From: Anaerolineales bacterium
GTDB taxonomy: Bacteria > Chloroflexota > Anaerolineae > Anaerolineales > UBA4823
Length of the DNA stretch: 5,681 nucleotides
Assembly: GCA_016932955.1 (NCBI GenBank)
Contig: JAFGBV010000307.1
Span: forward strand, 1-5,681
Direction of reading: 5' to 3'
A model generated the notes under the pieces. That model was not told the origin of the DNA and did no database searches. It was given only the letters and a program-made list of their open reading frames with translations. Position numbers and translations under genes: made by a program. Positions 1 to 5,655 of this stretch are shown here, piece after piece (within the stretch, counting starts at the first letter, position 1; each line of letters opens with the position of its first letter).

Positions 1-87
1 CGAAGGGCATATGGACCAGGCTTTTACCCTGCTCACGACGGTCAATTCCCCTTCTTGAGAAAGCCATAATAGGCCAGAAGTGCCCCC
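1..87. other. Unresolved window edge, possible end of a neighbouring gene
   Basis: No gene can be assigned with confidence. On the plus strand, frame 1 is open from the edge to a TAA at 67-69 and would end a protein in ...FPFLRKP. Frame 2 is open to a TGA at 56-58, and frame 3 is open further still. On the minus strand an ATG at 67-65 opens a frame running off the left edge (MAFSRRGIDRREQGK...), but it has no well-placed ribosome binding site. Any of these could be the end or start of the neighbour. The stretch is too short to choose, and codon third positions do not separate the frames clearly. Confidence 0.2.
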
Positions 88-116
88 TTGCGAGGCGCAG
101 GCGGTGGTGCTATACT
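88..116 (+). promoter_or_regulatory. Sigma-70-type promoter for the corA-like gene
   Basis: TTGCGA at 88-93 (4 of 6 matches to the -35 consensus) is separated by exactly 17 bases from TATACT at 111-116 (5 of 6 to the -10 consensus). A TG at 108-109 adds an extended -10 element. Transcription would start near 122-124, giving an untranslated leader of about 240 nt before the corA ATG at 365. The call rests on motif quality and spacing only. A second TATACA at 154-159 lacks a convincing -35. Confidence 0.65.
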
Positions 117-307
117 TACCGGGCATGCCAGCACGGCTAATGATTATGGAGAATATACATAGTACGATGACTATCCCACTAACAGCCGTCTCCACTGAAG
201 ACGGCGAGGAGCCTGCAAGTCACCTACATGCAGGTATCCAGACATTTAAAACACGATACGGCAACCATAGGAAGGTCTGACGGGAGGCGCTCACTGCGCT
301 TGATTTC

Positions 308-345
308 ACTTCCCGGGAGGTAGGCCTTCCGGGAAGTTGCTTTAA
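308..345 (+). terminator. 13-bp hairpin in the corA leader, possible attenuator
   Basis: Bases 308-320 pair with 325-337 over 13 positions (one G-T wobble, 317 with 328) around the four-base loop TAGG. The stem is GC-rich, and its outer part is ACTTCCCGG/CCGGGAAGT. It is followed by TTGCTTTAA, only a weak T-tract, so it is a sub-optimal intrinsic terminator. It lies 20-27 nt upstream of the corA start and leaves the ribosome binding site (353-357) outside the stem, which fits transcriptional more than translational control. The segment CGGGAGG of the 5' arm (314-320) has an exact copy at 281-287 that could compete for the 3' arm. Alternatively it could be a simple mRNA-stabilising hairpin. 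Confidence 0.45.
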
Positions 346-352
346 GCCAGAA

Positions 353-357
353 AGGAG
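353..357 (+). promoter_or_regulatory. Ribosome binding site of corA
   Basis: AGGAG (within AAAGGAGCC) lies 7 nt upstream of the ATG at 365. It is a strong Shine-Dalgarno sequence at ideal spacing and fixes the corA start codon. It lies just after the leader hairpin and is not sequestered by it. Confidence 0.8.
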
Positions 358-364
358 CCAAGAG

Positions 365-1303
365 ATGATCACGATCTACAAGACCTCTGAGTCCACCGGA
401 CTTTCTGTCCTCGCCGAACCAACAAACGGCTGCTGGATTAATGTGGTTGATCCCAAGCCAGCAGAAATCGCCCGCCTGGAAAACCTGGGCATCCCGCGCG
501 ATTACATAACATATCCCCTCGACCTGGATGAGCGCGCGCGCACCGAGCGCGAGAATGGGGAGTTGCTGATTGTGCTGCGTATCCCCTGGTTTCAGGGCAA
601 TGTTGTCGATATCCCCTACAGCACGATTCCCCTGGGAATTGTGCTGACCAAGCAGTATTTCCTGACCATCTGCAAGTATGATTGTGGGATCATCCAAGAA
701 TTTGCTAGCGGGCGGGTAAGATCGCTTTCCACCGCCAAGCGCAACCGATTCATCCTGCGCATCTTACTGAGCACTGCCAACCAGTTCCTCACTTACCTGC
801 GCGAGATCACCAAAACAGTTGACCTGTTGGAAGATCAACTGCAAGCCTCAACCCGAAACCGGGAAGTGCTGGAGCTGCTGAAATACCAAAAAAGCCTAAC
901 CTACTTCACCACAGCGCTGAAATCGAACGAACTGGTGCTGCAGCGCCTCTACCGGACACAATTGTTCCGCCAGTATCCAGAAGACGAGGATTTGCTAGAG
1001 GATGCAATCACCGAAACCCAGCAGGCGATCGACATGACCAATATTGCCAGCAATATTCTGAGCAGTATGATGGATGCATTCGCTTCGATCATCTCAAACA
1101 ACCTAAATGCGGTGATGAAATTCCTGGCCTCGATCACGATCATCATCAGCCTGCCAACCATGATCGCCAGCTTCTTTGGCATGAACGTTGACCTGCCGTG
1201 GGGATTGGATAGCCATGGATTGGCATTTACTTTAGTTCTGGTTATTTCCGTGGCGGTTTCGCTGATCGCCACACGCATTTTCACTAAGAAGGATTGGCTT
1301 TAA
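365..1303 (+). CDS. corA: CorA family magnesium/divalent cation transport protein
   Basis: This 312-residue protein has the full CorA layout. A soluble cytoplasmic domain covers about residues 1-140. A long, mostly helical stalk (about 140-250, rich in L, E, Q and N) leads into TM1 (about 251-271). The signature GMN follows at 272-274 in SFFGMNVDLPWG, then a short periplasmic loop, TM2 (about 284-303) and a basic C-terminal tail ending KKDWL. In the family, five subunits form a channel, the GMN loop selects hydrated Mg2+ (also Co2+ or Ni2+), and acidic residues between cytoplasmic domains sense intracellular Mg2+. Here the acidic stretches near 52-63 and 206-217 are candidates only. The length is normal for the family. 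The MPEL motif found after GMN in many CorA proteins is absent and VDLPW stands in its place, so substrate preference cannot be read off. The ATG is supported by AGGAG 7 nt upstream. The gene stands alone on its strand behind a long structured leader. Confidence 0.95.
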   Translation: MITIYKTSESTGLSVLAEPTNGCWINVVDPKPAEIARLENLGIPRDYITYPLDLDERARTERENGELLIVLRIPWFQGNVVDIPYSTIPLGIVLTKQYFLTICKYDCGIIQEFASGRVRSLSTAKRNRFILRILLSTANQFLTYLREITKTVDLLEDQLQASTRNREVLELLKYQKSLTYFTTALKSNELVLQRLYRTQLFRQYPEDEDLLEDAITETQQAIDMTNIASNILSSMMDAFASIISNNLNAVMKFLASITIIISLPTMIASFFGMNVDLPWGLDSHGLAFTLVLVISVAVSLIATRIFTKKDWL

Positions 1304-1307
1304 GCAA

Positions 1308-1353
1308 CGGAGCATGGGTTTGCAGGCAGAATGGCCTACAAACCCATGCTCCG
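1308..1353. terminator. Bidirectional hairpin between convergent genes
   Basis: A perfect 15-bp inverted repeat pairs 1308-1322 (CGGAGCATGGGTTTG) with 1339-1353. After one mismatch (1323/1338) the stem continues with AGGC 1324-1327 and GCCT 1334-1337, leaving a six-base loop. It lies 4 nt after the corA stop and 18 nt beyond the stop of the convergent peptidase gene, the expected place for a shared terminator. Neither flank has a strong T-tract: on the minus strand the stem is followed by TTGCTTAAAG, on the plus strand by AGAGCTTATTCC. A small GAGAG/CTCTC stem (1353-1357 with 1365-1369) partly abuts it. An alternative role is protection of the mRNA 3' end. Confidence 0.65.
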
Positions 1354-1371
1354 AGAGCTTATTCCTCTCAA

Positions 1372-3258
1372 TTAAGAAAAAATCACAACCTGGCGCAGGA
1401 ATTTCTCAATCGTGCGGTACATATGCTCGATGGATTCGGCTTTGCGGAAGCCATGCCCTTCGCCAGGGTAAAGGTGGTATTCGTGTGGCACACCCTGGCG
1501 GCGCAGCGCGGCGACGATCTCATCTGATTGGGCACGCGGCACCACGTTATCTTCTTCGCCCTGGAAAACCAGCAGGGGGTCGGTGATGCGGTCCGTAAAG
1601 TAAATGGGCGAACGCTGGCGGTATAACTCGGCAGCCTGAGGCAGGGGACCCAGCAACGAATCGGAATAGTGCGCTTCAAATTTGTGCGTATCTGCGGCGG
1701 CGGTGAACTGGTTTGAGATGCCATAGAGGCAGATGCCGGTCTTGAAGAAACCCGGGTAATCCTCCAGCGCCTGGAGCACGGTATAACCGCCAGCGCTGCC
1801 CCCCATGATGACCAGGCGCTTGCCATCCACCTGCCCCTGCTCTACCAGGGCGCGTGCCCCGCTGACTGCATCCTGTACGTCAAAAATTCCCCAGTTGCCG
1901 CGCAACTTGTTGCGATAGGCACGCCCATAACCAGTACTGCCGCGGTAGTTTACATCTAATACGGCATAACCGCGACTGGTAAAGAACTGGACGGCAATGT
2001 AGAAGGATGCAAAGCGCTGGCTGGTGGGGCCGCCGTGGATCATCACTACCAGCGGAGGTAGCTCAACCCCTTCGAACGAATCATGGTGGGGTGGATAATA
2101 CAGGCCGTAGGCCTGTTCACCATCCATCCCTGCCCAGGAGATATGCTGTGGCTGCGAGTAGGTGGAGGGGTGCAGGTCTTCTGCCGTGCCACGGCGCACA
2201 ACCTGCACCCGGCCTGTGCGGTCGCAGGCGATCAGGCGCGGTGGGATGGCGCCGCCATCCGCGAGCAAGGCAATACGCTCGCCGTTGGGAGAGACAGCCA
2301 ACTGGGACAGGCAGGTGTAACCCGGAAGAGGTATCTGTTGCTCTTGCTGGCGCTCGAGATCCAACTCCCACAGGCTGACGAACCCCTGGTCAATGCGCTG
2401 GAAAAACAGGCTCTTGCCATCCGGGGCAAAGCCATAGGTGCGCACACCTTGGGTCCAGGCAGGCTCGGCGTGCTCGGCTGGCAGGTGGGTGAGCTGGCGG
2501 TGGGCACCTTGGGTGAGATCATAGAGGTATAACTGCCACCAGCCGCTCTGATCGGAGACGTAAGCCAGATAACGCCCATCCGGGGAAAACTGAGGCTGGA
2601 AAACCGAGGTGCTTTGATCGCCTGCTATCACAAAGGACTCCTTCAATCTGGGTAAGCCGGCAACGCTCTCGCTCAGCGTGCCTAGAAATAACTGCGTGCC
2701 ATCCCAGGGCATGTTGGGGTGATTCCAGGCAACCCAGGCCACTTGCTGGCTTTCCGGGTGCCAGCAAGGCTGCATATAAAAATCCTGTCCGCTGGCCAGG
2801 ATCACAGGCCAGGCAGCGCCTGCGCCATCTACCAGCGCCAGGCGATCTACATCTTCATACGTGTGCACGTAGAGCAACCAGCGCCCATCCGGCGAAAGAA
2901 CAGGAGAAGCCGCAGCGCCGAAAGCAGGCGTGAGCGGAACAGCCTGACCCGCAGGCAGAGGCTGGCGGTAGAGCCTACCAGAAGAGGCATCGGCAAAGTA
3001 AACCTGACCCCGCCTGACAGTAAAATCACCGCCGCCATAGCCCACCTTGCCCCGCACCCCATATTCGCTATTCAGGTCGCGAAGCGCCTCGCCATTGATT
3101 GGTTGAACAACAATCACTCCCCGGTCGGCGCGGCGCTCGAGCCAGAGCAGCGAGCCGTCATCATCCCAGGCTACATCGGAAAAAGAAATCCCACGCGATA
3201 ACCTCAGTGGTGTGATAGGGGAATCCCAAAGCCCAAACTGGCGTGGAGTCTTGTGCAT
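1372..3258 (-). CDS. S9 family (prolyl oligopeptidase-type) serine peptidase
   Basis: A 628-residue cytosolic serine peptidase resembling acylaminoacyl-peptidases and dipeptidyl aminopeptidases. The N-terminal ~370 residues look like a beta-propeller with repeated PD40/TolB-like strands: SPDGRWLLYV at 122, SPDGRYLAYV at 225, APDGKSLFF at 278 and SPNGERIALL at 323. The C-terminal part is an alpha/beta hydrolase. It has the oxyanion-region HGGPTS (408-413), the DVNYRGSTGYG motif (435-445), nucleophile Ser488 in GGSAGGY, Asp570 in GEEDNVVP and His602 in GEGHGF, so the catalytic triad is complete. Family members cleave short peptides admitted through the propeller; the exact specificity cannot be read here. 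There is no signal peptide or membrane segment. The ATG has AAGGAG 6 nt upstream. It is the last gene of the minus-strand cluster, 14 nt after rnhB, and is followed by the hairpin at 1308-1353. Confidence 0.93.
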   Translation of the reverse strand: MHKTPRQFGLWDSPITPLRLSRGISFSDVAWDDDGSLLWLERRADRGVIVVQPINGEALRDLNSEYGVRGKVGYGGGDFTVRRGQVYFADASSGRLYRQPLPAGQAVPLTPAFGAAASPVLSPDGRWLLYVHTYEDVDRLALVDGAGAAWPVILASGQDFYMQPCWHPESQQVAWVAWNHPNMPWDGTQLFLGTLSESVAGLPRLKESFVIAGDQSTSVFQPQFSPDGRYLAYVSDQSGWWQLYLYDLTQGAHRQLTHLPAEHAEPAWTQGVRTYGFAPDGKSLFFQRIDQGFVSLWELDLERQQEQQIPLPGYTCLSQLAVSPNGERIALLADGGAIPPRLIACDRTGRVQVVRRGTAEDLHPSTYSQPQHISWAGMDGEQAYGLYYPPHHDSFEGVELPPLVVMIHGGPTSQRFASFYIAVQFFTSRGYAVLDVNYRGSTGYGRAYRNKLRGNWGIFDVQDAVSGARALVEQGQVDGKRLVIMGGSAGGYTVLQALEDYPGFFKTGICLYGISNQFTAAADTHKFEAHYSDSLLGPLPQAAELYRQRSPIYFTDRITDPLLVFQGEEDNVVPRAQSDEIVAALRRQGVPHEYHLYPGEGHGFRKAESIEHMYRTIEKFLRQVVIFS

Positions 3259-3264
3259 AAGTTT

Positions 3265-3270
3265 CTCCTT
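3265..3270 (-). promoter_or_regulatory. Ribosome binding site of the S9 peptidase gene
   Basis: On the minus strand AAGGAG, preceded by a run of A, lies 6 nt before the ATG at 3258. It fills nearly the whole 14-nt gap after the rnhB stop codon. This confirms the start and suggests that the gene is translated from a shared transcript. Confidence 0.8.
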
Positions 3271-3272
3271 TT

Positions 3273-3929
3273 TTATTGCAGATAAGGTAGAGCCTTCTTT
3301 AGTTTAAAACTGAGGCGATGGATAGCAGATGGGCCGAGGTTGGCAAGGGCGTGGCGGTGTACGGAGGTTCCATAGCCTTTGTGGATGGCCAAACCATAAC
3401 CCGGGTACTGCGAGTCCAATTCGATCATCAGTGCATCACGCGCGGTTTTCGCCAGCACAGAAGCAGCCGCAATGCTCAACGAGCGGCGATCTCCTTTGAT
3501 CAGGGAGGTCTGCGGCATGGGAAGGTCTGGCAGGAAGATGTAATCCAACAGCAAGTGCTCTGGCTGAGACTGCAGCGCAGCCACAGCGCGGCAGGCAGCC
3601 AGGCGAGTGGCTGGAAGGATGCCGAAGGTGTCAATCTCGTGGGAAGAGGCAAAGCCGACCTGCCAGGCAAGAGCATGCGCCTGGATGCGCTCGCGAGCAG
3701 ACTGGCGTTGGGCAGGGGTCATTTGCTTGGAATCGCGCACATCGAACAGGAAGGATGCCACGCACGGATCAGGTGGCAGAATGACTGCCGCTACAGCAAC
3801 CGGACCAGCCAGGGCGCCGCGACCGGCCTCGTCTATGCCAGCGATGAGGCTTAGACCAGCATCCCACAAGGGCTGTTCAAAAGATAAATCTGGTGCAGGA
3901 GGGATCGCTGGGCTGCGTTCAACGGTCAT
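3273..3929 (-). CDS. rnhB: Ribonuclease HII
   Basis: RNase HII cuts the RNA strand of RNA-DNA hybrids and incises DNA 5' to single misincorporated ribonucleotides, starting ribonucleotide excision repair in the cytoplasm. At 218 residues it has the usual bacterial length. Visible motifs are GIDEAGRGALAGPV (31-44) with catalytic D33 and E34, DSKQMTPAQR (66-75), LLDYI (127-131) with D129, KGDRRSLSIAAASVLAKTARD (145-165) supplying the remaining acidic ligand (D147 and/or D165), and HKGYGT followed by H-A-L-A-N-L-G near the C-terminus. The order and spacing match the E. coli enzyme, including LPMP between D129 and KGD. About 25 residues precede the core. The ATG overlaps the end of the glycosyltransferase gene by 11 nt. 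There is only a weak G-rich binding site upstream, so its translation is probably coupled to that of the preceding gene. Confidence 0.96.
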   Translation of the reverse strand: MTVERSPAIPPAPDLSFEQPLWDAGLSLIAGIDEAGRGALAGPVAVAAVILPPDPCVASFLFDVRDSKQMTPAQRQSARERIQAHALAWQVGFASSHEIDTFGILPATRLAACRAVAALQSQPEHLLLDYIFLPDLPMPQTSLIKGDRRSLSIAAASVLAKTARDALMIELDSQYPGYGLAIHKGYGTSVHRHALANLGPSAIHRLSFKLKKALPYLQ

Positions 3930-4644
3930 ACAGCCCCCGCCACCCGTTCCTGCGGATCGTCAGCAGATCTAACCCCATGCGAATGGAGTCATGCAAGACG
4001 CTGATCTTGCTATGGGAGTTGTAATACCAGGGGATGGGCACTTCGGCGATTGTATAACCGCGCCGCCGGGCGATGAAGAGGATCTCTACATCGAACGCCC
4101 AGCCAGTTAAGGTTTGCAGGGAAAAGATCTCTTTGACCAGGGCACCGCGGAAGCATTTAAAGCCGCACTGGGTATCCTGCAAACCAGGAAGAGCGATGAG
4201 GCGGATCATCCAGTTATATGCGCGTCCGACAAAGTGACGGTAGAACGGTTCGTTATAGCGCACTGCCCCGGGCGCTTCACGGGATGCAATGGCAATATCG
4301 CAAGCATTCAGCGCCGGGGGGAAGAAGTGGTTTACTTGTTGGATAGGCATCGAGAAATCGGCATCGCACATAAAGCGATATTCGCCGCGGGCTGCCAGCA
4401 TGCCAAGGCGTACTGCCGCTCCTTTACCGACCTGCGAGCATTGCAGGACTCTCACTTGGGGGTGATGGCGGGCAAAATCCTGAGCGATTTGCAGTGTTCG
4501 ATCCTGGCTGCCATTCTCGATGATCAAAACCTCAGTCGCATAGGGTTGGACATTTAAAAAATCAACCACCTGCTCCAGGGTACTGGGCAGGCGGGTTTCT
4601 TCGTTACGAGCAGGGATCACGATGGATAGAAATAGGTTCGTCAA
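3919..4644 (-). CDS. Family 2 glycosyltransferase, dolichyl/polyprenyl-phosphate glucosyltransferase-like
   Basis: A 241-residue GT-A-fold glycosyltransferase. The N-terminus carries LSIVIPARNEETRLP (6-20), then VLIIENGSQDRT (39-50), GKGAAVRLGM (73-82), and the metal/nucleotide-sugar motif DAD at 94-96 in CDADFSMP. Further on come DTQCGFKCF (157-165) and GWAFDVEIL (181-189). This set is typical of the ALG5-like branch that moves glucose (or a similar sugar) from a nucleotide sugar to a polyprenyl phosphate. Neither the N-terminal membrane anchor of eukaryotic ALG5 nor the C-terminal TM pair of GtrB-type enzymes is present, so it is probably soluble or peripheral; donor and acceptor are inferred. 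The start is TTG at 4644: an in-frame TGA directly precedes it (4647-4645) and the conserved SIVIPARNEE begins at residue 7, leaving no alternative. A weak GCAGG lies 7 nt upstream. The gene follows the NERD-like gene by 17 nt and overlaps rnhB by 11 nt. Confidence 0.88.
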   Translation of the reverse strand: MTNLFLSIVIPARNEETRLPSTLEQVVDFLNVQPYATEVLIIENGSQDRTLQIAQDFARHHPQVRVLQCSQVGKGAAVRLGMLAARGEYRFMCDADFSMPIQQVNHFFPPALNACDIAIASREAPGAVRYNEPFYRHFVGRAYNWMIRLIALPGLQDTQCGFKCFRGALVKEIFSLQTLTGWAFDVEILFIARRRGYTIAEVPIPWYYNSHSKISVLHDSIRMGLDLLTIRRNGWRGLYDR

Positions 4645-4661
4645 TCAATTACCTGCCTAGC

Positions 4662-5504
4662 CTACAGGCCTCCAAGAGTAATAACAACGATCAAGATAAA
4701 GACGCCGAGCACAATCGCCGCCAGCAGCGCCATAATCACCAATGCAACCATCTGGCGCCTGCTAAAGGCAAACTTTTTGGTCACCGAGGGGGGCAGATTC
4801 ACCTGGGGGACCGGTCTGGGAGTTTTTGGGGCGGCAGGTTTTGCCGGCGGCGTGGTCAGGCCAAGATCTTTGCCAAAGATATCTTCAGGGATTGGCGGCT
4901 TCTCCGCCTCAGGGAAGAGGATCCTTTCCAGTACTGCTGCAATCAGGCGCACGTCCGGCAAACTGATTGCCTCGCCGCTGTGCAAGAGACTGGTGAGAAA
5001 ATGGTCAACGCCATCTACCAATACGATTCGGGCGGCGGGATGGGAGGCATCGACATGCACACCCGGATGTCCAAAAAGAAGAACCTGCTGGGGCCGCGGG
5101 GTAGATTTTCCCTGCTCAGTGAGATATTCCGTGAGCGCCTGAGCATAAGCAGCGGTTTGACGGATGAGATTCTGGTGGGCGGGTTGAAACTGGCGGGTGG
5201 TGGCACTCATCTCCCACCATGATTCTTCCTTGGCGCGGTAAATCCCCTTTTCGGCACGGTAATTAATCACAATCAGACCGGGAGGTCCCACCAAGACGAA
5301 GGGGATGGGGGTTTGCAAACTTGGGAGAGGGATATCCCGCAGCATGATAAAACGGTGGTCAAGGGCGCGTTGAAAACGAGACAGGATCAGATCTTGGGCG
5401 TTCTGGGTAGTTTTCCCAAGCGGGATAAACTTACTCAGGCTGGCCAGGAATTTCTGCAAGGGGCCTTCTTTGGGCTGGGATTTCTGGGCTTCTATCAGTT
5501 TCAT
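4662..5504 (-). CDS. NERD-like domain protein with C-terminal membrane anchor
   Basis: A 280-residue protein of unknown function. Residues about 35-195 resemble the NERD (nuclease-related) fold: a helix (NAQDLILSRFQRALDHRF), then FVLVGPPGLIVINYRAEKG (69-87), which corresponds to the GPxGLFVIExK segment of NERD proteins, then a helical stretch and two hydrophobic strands (VLLFGHPG at 141, RIVLVDG at 159). The catalytic-type E-x-K of active members appears replaced by N-Y-R (81-83), so nuclease activity is doubtful. A proline-rich linker (about 201-240) leads to KKFAFSRRQ and one strongly hydrophobic segment (about 251-277) ending at the C-terminus, as in a tail-anchored protein with the domain in the cytoplasm. 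The start chosen is the ATG at 5504, with GGAGG 9 nt upstream. A GTG at 5522 would put that site inside the gene. It is first in the four-gene cluster. The domain assignment is by eye only and tentative. Confidence 0.6.
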   Translation of the reverse strand: MKLIEAQKSQPKEGPLQKFLASLSKFIPLGKTTQNAQDLILSRFQRALDHRFIMLRDIPLPSLQTPIPFVLVGPPGLIVINYRAEKGIYRAKEESWWEMSATTRQFQPAHQNLIRQTAAYAQALTEYLTEQGKSTPRPQQVLLFGHPGVHVDASHPAARIVLVDGVDHFLTSLLHSGEAISLPDVRLIAAVLERILFPEAEKPPIPEDIFGKDLGLTTPPAKPAAPKTPRPVPQVNLPPSVTKKFAFSRRQMVALVIMALLAAIVLGVFILIVVITLGGL

Positions 5505-5513
5505 ACCAGGTAT

Positions 5514-5518
5514 CCTCC
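5514..5518 (-). promoter_or_regulatory. Ribosome binding site that decides the NERD-like gene start
   Basis: GGAGG on the minus strand lies 9 nt before the ATG at 5504-5502. The longer frame opening at GTG 5522-5520 would begin just upstream of this site, with no site of its own, so the ATG giving MKLIEAQK is preferred. Confidence 0.7.
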
Positions 5519-5537
5519 ACACACGCTGTGCAAGAAA

Positions 5538-5568
5538 ATTATACCAGCCTTATGCTGCTCACTGGTAA
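5538..5568 (-). promoter_or_regulatory. Extended -10 promoter of the four-gene minus-strand operon
   Basis: On the minus strand a perfect TATAAT (5543-5538) is preceded by TGG, giving an extended -10 element. A TTACCA at 5568-5563 could act as a poor -35, but its spacing of 19 is long, so recognition probably relies on the extended -10. Transcription would start near 5531, about 27 nt before the ATG at 5504. The same spot is a sensible operon promoter because the downstream junctions are too short for others. Confidence 0.65.
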
Positions 5569-5612
5569 CGCTCCTGGAGGGCTTTCTGGGATTGGCCGTG
5601 GTGGGGCGGATA
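5569..5612. other. Intergenic spacer, nothing recognised
   Basis: This short GC-rich stretch between the operon promoter and the perfect hairpin shows no gene, repeat or operator that I can support. Confidence 0.4.
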
Positions 5613-5655
5613 TATGGGGGTGTTTTGCGGGCTCCGCCCGCAAAACACCCCCATA
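5613..5655. repeat. Perfect 20-bp inverted repeat (hairpin) near the window edge
   Basis: Bases 5613-5632 are exactly complementary to 5636-5655, with only three bases (TCC) between them. The arm starts TATGGGGGTG and ends TTTTGCGGGC. Neither flank has a T-tract: the plus strand continues CCTGCC and the minus strand ATATCCG. It could still be a terminator for a gene beyond the right edge, since the other strong hairpins in this window also lack good T-tracts. Its inner part, TTTGCGGGC, resembles TTTGCAGGC in the hairpin at 1308-1353, so it may be a member of a dispersed hairpin family. Confidence 0.6.

Larger units (their letters stand above)
123..364 (+). ncRNA. Structured 5' leader of corA, candidate cis-regulatory RNA
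   Basis: The leader is unusually long and has no convincing reading frame. It holds a series of stems visible by eye. A perfect 7-bp stem pairs 185-191 (GCCGTCT) with 199-205 (AGACGGC). A 6-bp stem pairs 212-217 (CCTGCA) with 229-234 and is continued by GGA 208-210 with TCC 237-239. CAGAC 239-243 can pair with GTCTG 275-279, enclosing about 31 nt of A-rich sequence. GCGC 287-290 pairs with 296-299. A 13-bp hairpin follows at 308-337. Magnesium transporters of several families are known to be controlled by leader RNAs, such as the M-box upstream of mgtE. I do not see the M-box conserved segments (for example GGTGAGGCTCC or the 3' GCTAAAGC), nor the cores of the TPP, cobalamin, fluoride or Mn2+ (yybP-ykoY) riboswitches. 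A role in metal sensing is inference from position. Confidence 0.45.

Noticed and set aside
80..280. Small plus-strand frame of 66 codons starting near 80
   Set aside because: Its start lies upstream of and across the -35/-10 promoter, it has no ribosome binding site, and it runs through the structured leader. It is most likely chance.
336..350. GTTGCTTTAAGCCAG after the leader hairpin resembles GTTGCTTAAAGCCAA on the minus strand after the 1308-1353 hairpin (13 of 15 bases)
   Set aside because: The shared part is nearly palindromic (GCTTTAAGC), and one copy lies in the last codons of corA, so chance similarity is likely. It is not evidence of a shared regulatory site.
123..364. M-box (ykoK) magnesium riboswitch
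   Set aside because: The position before a Mg2+ transporter is suggestive, but the conserved 5' GGTGAGGCTCC and 3' GCTAAAGC segments are not found and the stem order does not match.
2007..2532. Overlapping plus-strand frames opposite the S9 peptidase gene
   Set aside because: They are antisense shadows of a gene with complete catalytic motifs and show low-complexity, Arg/Gly-rich translations without domains.
4662..5522. Longer NERD-like protein starting at GTG 5522
   Set aside because: The strong GGAGG at 5514-5518 would then be inside the gene, while it is perfectly placed for the ATG at 5504.
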